Positions 57,745 to 64,000 of a stretch of DNA of 64,000 nt are shown here, one piece after another. The stretch is from assembly GCA_902585415.1 (NCBI GenBank), contig CACIDN010000001.1, positions 46,001-110,000 on the forward strand, read 5' to 3'. Position 1 is the first letter of the stretch; each line of letters opens with the position of its first letter. Both the position numbers and the translations under genes were made by a program. Below the pieces are notes generated by a model. It did no database searches and was not told where the DNA came from. It saw only the letters and a list, made by a program, of their open reading frames with translations. Source of the DNA: an uncultured Pelagibacteraceae bacterium. GTDB lineage: Bacteria; Pseudomonadota; Alphaproteobacteria; Pelagibacterales; Pelagibacteraceae.

Positions 57745-58839
57745 ATGATACCTATAGATAAAGTGAGAGATATAGTCACTAAACATAGTGTATTAGAAAA
57801 AAAATTATCATCAAAAACAATAGATAAAAAAAACTTTGCTAAAATTTCTAAAGAATATTCGAATTTAGGTTCAATTCTGACGGTCGCAAAACAATATTTA
57901 TCTTTTGATAAAACTAAAGAAGATTTAGAAAGGATTTTGTCAGACGATGATAATGATCAAGAAATTAAGGATTTAGCTAATTTAGAGTTAGATCAGTTAT
58001 GTGAAAATAGATCCATAAATGAAAAAAAATTAAAATTATTTTTACTTCCAAAAGATGAAGCAGATACGAAAAATGCAATTATCGAAATTAGAGCTGGAAC
58101 TGGAGGATTAGAAGCAAGTCTATTCGCTGCAGACCTATTTAAAATGTATGAAAAAGTTAGTAACAAAAAAAAATGGTTTATTGAAATTATAAGTATTTCC
58201 AAAAGTGATGCAGGGGGATTAAAAGAGGTAATTGCAACAATAAAAGGAGAAAATATATACTCTTCTCTTAAATTTGAAAGTGGGGTACATAGAGTTCAAC
58301 GTATCCCAGACACAGAAACCCAGGGCAGAGTTCATACTTCCGCGGCAACAGTTGCTGTTTTGCCTGAAGCTGAGGAGGTCGATTTAAAAATTGAGGATAA
58401 AGATTTAAGAATTGACGTATTCAGAAGTAGTGGGCCGGGAGGTCAGAGTGTTAATACCACTGACTCTGCTGTGAGGATAACCCATATACCCTCCGGAATA
58501 GTCGTTAGCCAGCAAGATGAAAAGTCACAAATTAGAAATAAAGAGAAAGGATTAAAAATCCTTAGGTCAAGATTATATGAATTAGAAAGAAAAAAAATAG
58601 ATGAAGCAAGATCAAAAGATAGGAAGAAGAAGATTGGGACTGGAGATAGATCCGAGAGAATAAGGACTTATAATTTTCCTCAAGGAAGAGTTACTGATCA
58701 TAGAATAAACTTAACACTTCATAAGCTAGATGAATTCATGGAGGGTGAGATATTTGATCAAATGATCGAAAATCTAAGTTTGCATGCCCAGGAAGAAGAT
58801 TTAAAAAATTTGAAAGATGAATTTAGTAGAAACTCTTAA
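57745..58839 (+). CDS. prfA: Peptide chain release factor 1
   Basis: [69 protein letters not shown]. Confidence 0.96.
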   Translation: MIPIDKVRDIVTKHSVLEKKLSSKTIDKKNFAKISKEYSNLGSILTVAKQYLSFDKTKEDLERILSDDDNDQEIKDLANLELDQLCENRSINEKKLKLFLLPKDEADTKNAIIEIRAGTGGLEASLFAADLFKMYEKVSNKKKWFIEIISISKSDAGGLKEVIATIKGENIYSSLKFESGVHRVQRIPDTETQGRVHTSAATVAVLPEAEEVDLKIEDKDLRIDVFRSSGPGGQSVNTTDSAVRITHIPSGIVVSQQDEKSQIRNKEKGLKILRSRLYELERKKIDEARSKDRKKKIGTGDRSERIRTYNFPQGRVTDHRINLTLHKLDEFMEGEIFDQMIENLSLHAQEEDLKNLKDEFSRNS

Positions 58840-59662
58840 TTTAGGTTATAAAATTCTAAAAAAAAAAAATATTATTTCTTATAAAATAGATTCAGAAATT
58901 TTATTATGTGGTATTTTAAAAATTTCTAAAGAAAAAATGATGCTTAATTTAGAAAAAAAAATTAATAACAAAAATTTAAATAATTTTATATATCTTATAA
59001 ATAGACGTAAAAAAAACGAACCAGTTGCTTATTTGTTAAATAGAAAAGAGTTTTGGAAAAATCAATTTTTTATAAACAAGGATGTTTTAATTCCAAGACC
59101 AGAAACAGAACATTTAGTTGAAGCTGTTTTAAAATTAATTAACAAAAGAGAAAAAAAAAAGATATTAGAAATTGGAGTTGGATCTGGATGTATTCTTGTC
59201 TCTATTTTAAAAGAACGTGCTTTATGTAGTGCTATTGGGATAGATTGCTCTAAGAAAGCAGTAAAAATTGCACAAATTAATGCAAATTTACATCAAATTA
59301 ATAATAGAATAAAAATTATCAAATCAGATGTTGACAATTTTAAATCATATAAATATGATTTAATAATTAGTAACCCTCCATATATTGATAAGCATAATTT
59401 AAAATATTTGGGTGTAAGTAAATATGAGCCCAAAGTAGCTCTTGACGGAGGAATTAATGGAATTGAAATGTTAATGAAAGTAATAAAAAAATCCTCTTTT
59501 TTATTAAAAAATAATGGTAAATTAATTATTGAAATTGGGATAAATCAAAAATACAAATTAGTAAATTTTTTAAAAAAGAATAATTTTTTTATTAATAATG
59601 TTATAAAAGATTTAGCAAAACGTGATAGATGTATTGTTGCAACAAAAATTCTTAAACAATGA
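58817..59662 (+). CDS. prmC: Release factor glutamine methyltransferase
   Basis: [49 protein letters not shown]. Confidence 0.93.
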   Translation: MNLVETLNLGYKILKKKNIISYKIDSEILLCGILKISKEKMMLNLEKKINNKNLNNFIYLINRRKKNEPVAYLLNRKEFWKNQFFINKDVLIPRPETEHLVEAVLKLINKREKKKILEIGVGSGCILVSILKERALCSAIGIDCSKKAVKIAQINANLHQINNRIKIIKSDVDNFKSYKYDLIISNPPYIDKHNLKYLGVSKYEPKVALDGGINGIEMLMKVIKKSSFLLKNNGKLIIEIGINQKYKLVNFLKKNNFFINNVIKDLAKRDRCIVATKILKQ

Positions 59663-59973
59663 GAACTTTTAAAAATAATCAAAAAAGATATAGAAATAGG
59701 GGTGTTCAAGATAGACCTTTTAAAAGATCCACAGACATAAACAGTCTTAATTCTGATTTTGGAAATAGAGACAACGGTTTCAGAAGAAAAAATAATAGAA
59801 ATAACGGCAATGTAGAAAAATTAATAACCAAATACAATGAATTAGCTAGGGAGGCTCTGTCAAATGGTGATAAGATATTGTCTGAAAACTATTATCAGTT
59901 TGCAGATCATTTTTTGCGAATATTTACTGAGCAAAAAGAAAAATTGAAAGAAAAAAATTCAAATATTTCTTAG
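59659..59973 (+). CDS. DUF4167 domain protein
   Basis: VEKLITKYNELAREALSNGDKILSENYYQFADHFLRI. Confidence 0.82.
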   Translation: MRTFKNNQKRYRNRGVQDRPFKRSTDINSLNSDFGNRDNGFRRKNNRNNGNVEKLITKYNELAREALSNGDKILSENYYQFADHFLRIFTEQKEKLKEKNSNIS

Positions 59974-59979
59974 ATATCT

Positions 59980-61272
59980 TCAAAATTTTTCTATTAGATC
60001 CGACTTTAAAACATCTGTTTTTATTCTTACTATCTCAAAATATTCTCTATTCAATCCTTTTAAAGATTTCCCTGGGGGTAGCTTTAACAATTGTGAGTTT
60101 ATTTTTTTTCCATTTTCAATAACTTCGTAGTGTAAATGGGGACCTGTAGATAAACCTGTGGATCCAACGTATCCTATAATTTGTCCTTGCTTTATTCTTT
60201 TACCAGGAATTGCAATTTTTGAAAAATTTTTCATATGAGCATAAATAGTTTGATAAGTTTTATTGTGTTTTATTTTTACACAATTTCCACCACCTCCACA
60301 CCATCCAGCTTTAATTATTGTACCATCTCCTGACGCCATTATAGGTGTGCCTTCAGGTGCAGCAAAGTCTGTGCCTCTATGCATTTTATTATAACCTAGT
60401 ATTGGGTGCTTCCTCATTCCAAAAGATGATGATAATCTAGCACCATTAATTGGTGTTTTCATCAACGCTTTTTTTATACTTTTGCCGTTTTCATCGTAAT
60501 GTCCAATAAAATTTTTTTTTTGAAAATAGTAGAGTTGATTATTTTGCCCGCTCAACATTAAATTCGCATAAATTATATTCCCGTTACCATAAACTTTATT
60601 GTTTTTATCAACTAAAACTTCGTAAACTATTTGGAAAGTATCATTTTTTCTTATATCCCTTTGAAAATCTACTTGAAAACCGTATAATCTAGCAAAATCT
60701 ACTATAACATTTGGACTTATATTTTGATCTGTTGCACTTTTGTATAAACTCGATTTGATTGTGCCTTCCTTAAAAACTATTTTTTTAATTAAATTTGTAA
60801 TTATTATATTTTCTACGAATTCATCAAGTAAATTATCTCTTGATATTTCTAATTGTCTAGTACTAGATAAAGGAATAAGAACTTTCAATATTTTAATTTC
60901 TTTACCAGTATTTTCTAATTTTAAACTTAGTACTTGATTTTCTTTTATTTTATTTGTTTTAATTACTTCAGAAATTTTCTTTGTGTCTTTTTCAGATACT
61001 GAAAATTTTCTCAAAATCTTAACTATGTTATCCCCAGGCTTTACTTGATATTCTATATCCTTATATTTTGGGTTAAGATTTGAAAACCAAAAATTTAAAG
61101 ATTTTTTAAAATAAGTATTATTTATTACTTTAATATAATCGTTTTGTACCCTTTTTAGGTTGAAATTGTAAATTTGGGTTATAAATATTGAGATAATTAG
61201 TAAAAGAACTAAAAAAAATATCTCCAGATTACTTTTAAAAAAATTGACAATTTTAAGTTGAATAAATTTCAT
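59980..61272 (-). CDS. M23 family metallopeptidase
   Basis: GMRKHPILGYNKMHRGTDFAAPEGTPIMASGDGTI, QTIYAHM, GLSTGPHLHYEVIENG; N-terminal TM. Confidence 0.93.
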   Translation of the reverse strand: MKFIQLKIVNFFKSNLEIFFLVLLLIISIFITQIYNFNLKRVQNDYIKVINNTYFKKSLNFWFSNLNPKYKDIEYQVKPGDNIVKILRKFSVSEKDTKKISEVIKTNKIKENQVLSLKLENTGKEIKILKVLIPLSSTRQLEISRDNLLDEFVENIIITNLIKKIVFKEGTIKSSLYKSATDQNISPNVIVDFARLYGFQVDFQRDIRKNDTFQIVYEVLVDKNNKVYGNGNIIYANLMLSGQNNQLYYFQKKNFIGHYDENGKSIKKALMKTPINGARLSSSFGMRKHPILGYNKMHRGTDFAAPEGTPIMASGDGTIIKAGWCGGGGNCVKIKHNKTYQTIYAHMKNFSKIAIPGKRIKQGQIIGYVGSTGLSTGPHLHYEVIENGKKINSQLLKLPPGKSLKGLNREYFEIVRIKTDVLKSDLIEKF

Positions 61273-61360
61273 TATTTTTTAATTTTTTATTTCATTTTAA
61301 AAATTATGCAAAAAAACCCAAAAAATATGGCTTTTTTAACTGTTTTTTTAATCAAAATTC

Positions 61361-61388
61361 TTGATTTAGGTTGAATTTGTACTATAAG
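61361..61388 (+). promoter_or_regulatory. Putative sigma70-like rRNA promoter
   Basis: TTGATT - 16 nt - TATAAG upstream of the 16S leader. Confidence 0.4.
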
Positions 61389-61460
61389 CACTTTCTCCAA
61401 ACAATATAATTATTGTTATTATTAGGGCTTTACCTAATTAGCTATTTTAAAAGTAAATTT

Positions 61461-61490
61461 AAGAAGAGAAGTGTGGACGGTTAAGGTTAC
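61461..61490 (+). other. 5' half of the 16S processing stem
   Basis: AAGAAGAGAAGTGTGGACGGTTAAGGTTA is largely complementary to TAATGTTGACCGTCCGCATTTCTCTTCTT downstream of 16S (about 63091-63119). Confidence 0.7.
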
Positions 61491-61566
61491 CAAAATTTGT
61501 CGTACACACTTTAAACACATATAAATTATTCTTAGTTTATATGAAAGCTAGTGTGCGCCGTTTTTA

Positions 61567-63041
<1,475 letters not shown>

Positions 63042-63150
63042 TAAGGATGAATAAAGTTTCAAAAATTTTATTCTAAATATTTAACAGGTTAATGTTGACC
63101 GTCCGCATTTCTCTTCTTACATTTTTTTGTGTTTCTCTTAAATACAATGA

Positions 63151-63227
63151 GGGCCGGTAGCTCAGTTGGTTAGAGCACACCCTTGATAAGGGTGGGGTCG
63201 ATAGTTCGAGTCTATCTCGGCCCACCA
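63151..63227 (+). tRNA. tRNA-Ile (anticodon GAT) in the rRNA spacer
   Basis: GGGCCGG TA GCTC AGTTGGTTA GAGC A CACCC TTGATAA GGGTG GGGTC GATAG TTCGAGT CTATC TCGGCCC ACCA. Confidence 0.97.
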
Positions 63228-63236
63228 AACTTATCT

Positions 63237-63312
63237 GGGGGATTAGCTCAGCTGGGAGAGCGCCTGATTTGCATTCAGGAGGTCAGCGGTTCGATCCCGC
63301 TATCCTCCACCA
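63237..63312 (+). tRNA. tRNA-Ala (anticodon TGC) in the rRNA spacer
   Basis: GGGGGAT TA GCTC AGCTGGGA GAGC G CCTGA TTTGCAT TCAGG AGGTC AGCGG TTCGATC CCGCT ATCCTCC ACCA. Confidence 0.97.
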
Positions 63313-63370
63313 AGAAACACTTAGCTATTTTATTTGTAAATTTTTATAATAATTATCAATATCTATATCC

Positions 63371-63457
63371 GATTGTTCGAATAGATGAACAATCATGAAT
63401 GTTCATTTAAATGAACATTCTAAAAAATTTGATTCAAACACAGAATTTTTTTCTGTG
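63371..63457 (+). repeat. Three successive inverted repeats in the spacer just before 23S
   Basis: GATTGTTC...GAACAATC (63371-63394); perfect 24-nt palindrome GAATGTTCATTTAAATGAACATTC (63397-63420); CACAGAA-ttttt-TTCTGTG (63439-63457). Confidence 0.8.
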
Positions 63458-63464
63458 CATAAAT

Positions 63465-64000
<536 letters not shown>

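Noticed and set aside
63183-63398. 71-aa ORF
   Set aside because: Overlaps tRNA-Ile and tRNA-Ala; not a protein.

Overview
This is an AT-rich, gene-dense window with the gene content and order of a streamlined alphaproteobacterium of the SAR11/Pelagibacter type. That assignment is an inference from composition and gene families, not from a database search. Nearly all of it is core metabolism and information processing, including the dap/argB/yidC/rnpA/rpmH block, murA-hisD-infA, tRNA-His/hisS/hisZ/hisG, trpFBA-accD-folC, rpsA-aroA-lptB-kdsD, argDF, SRP RNA-dnaX-ebfC-recR, glcB, accA, secA, argJ, lysC-ispG-prfA-prmC, and an rRNA operon at the right edge. I found no prophage, transposon or CRISPR array. 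The main points for a second look are: (1) a 24-codon ORF with a His-rich stretch (SHRHHFH) and a hairpin just upstream of tRNA-His-hisS-hisZ-hisG, resembling an attenuation leader peptide; (2) two of five tRNAs (Phe-GAA, Thr-GGT) in which G18 and U55 both appear changed, to A18 and G55; (3) a 12-A run in dnaX where a +1 slip would give a ~430-aa gamma-like product; (4) a ROSE-like hairpin over the Shine-Dalgarno of the small heat-shock gene; (5) a frame break in an A8 run of folC that separates its conserved C-terminus; (6) a predicted transmembrane tail on AccA; (7) tRNA-His with A73 and G1:U72, lacking G-1, encoded next to its synthetase; (8) glcB without a recognisable upstream glycine riboswitch.
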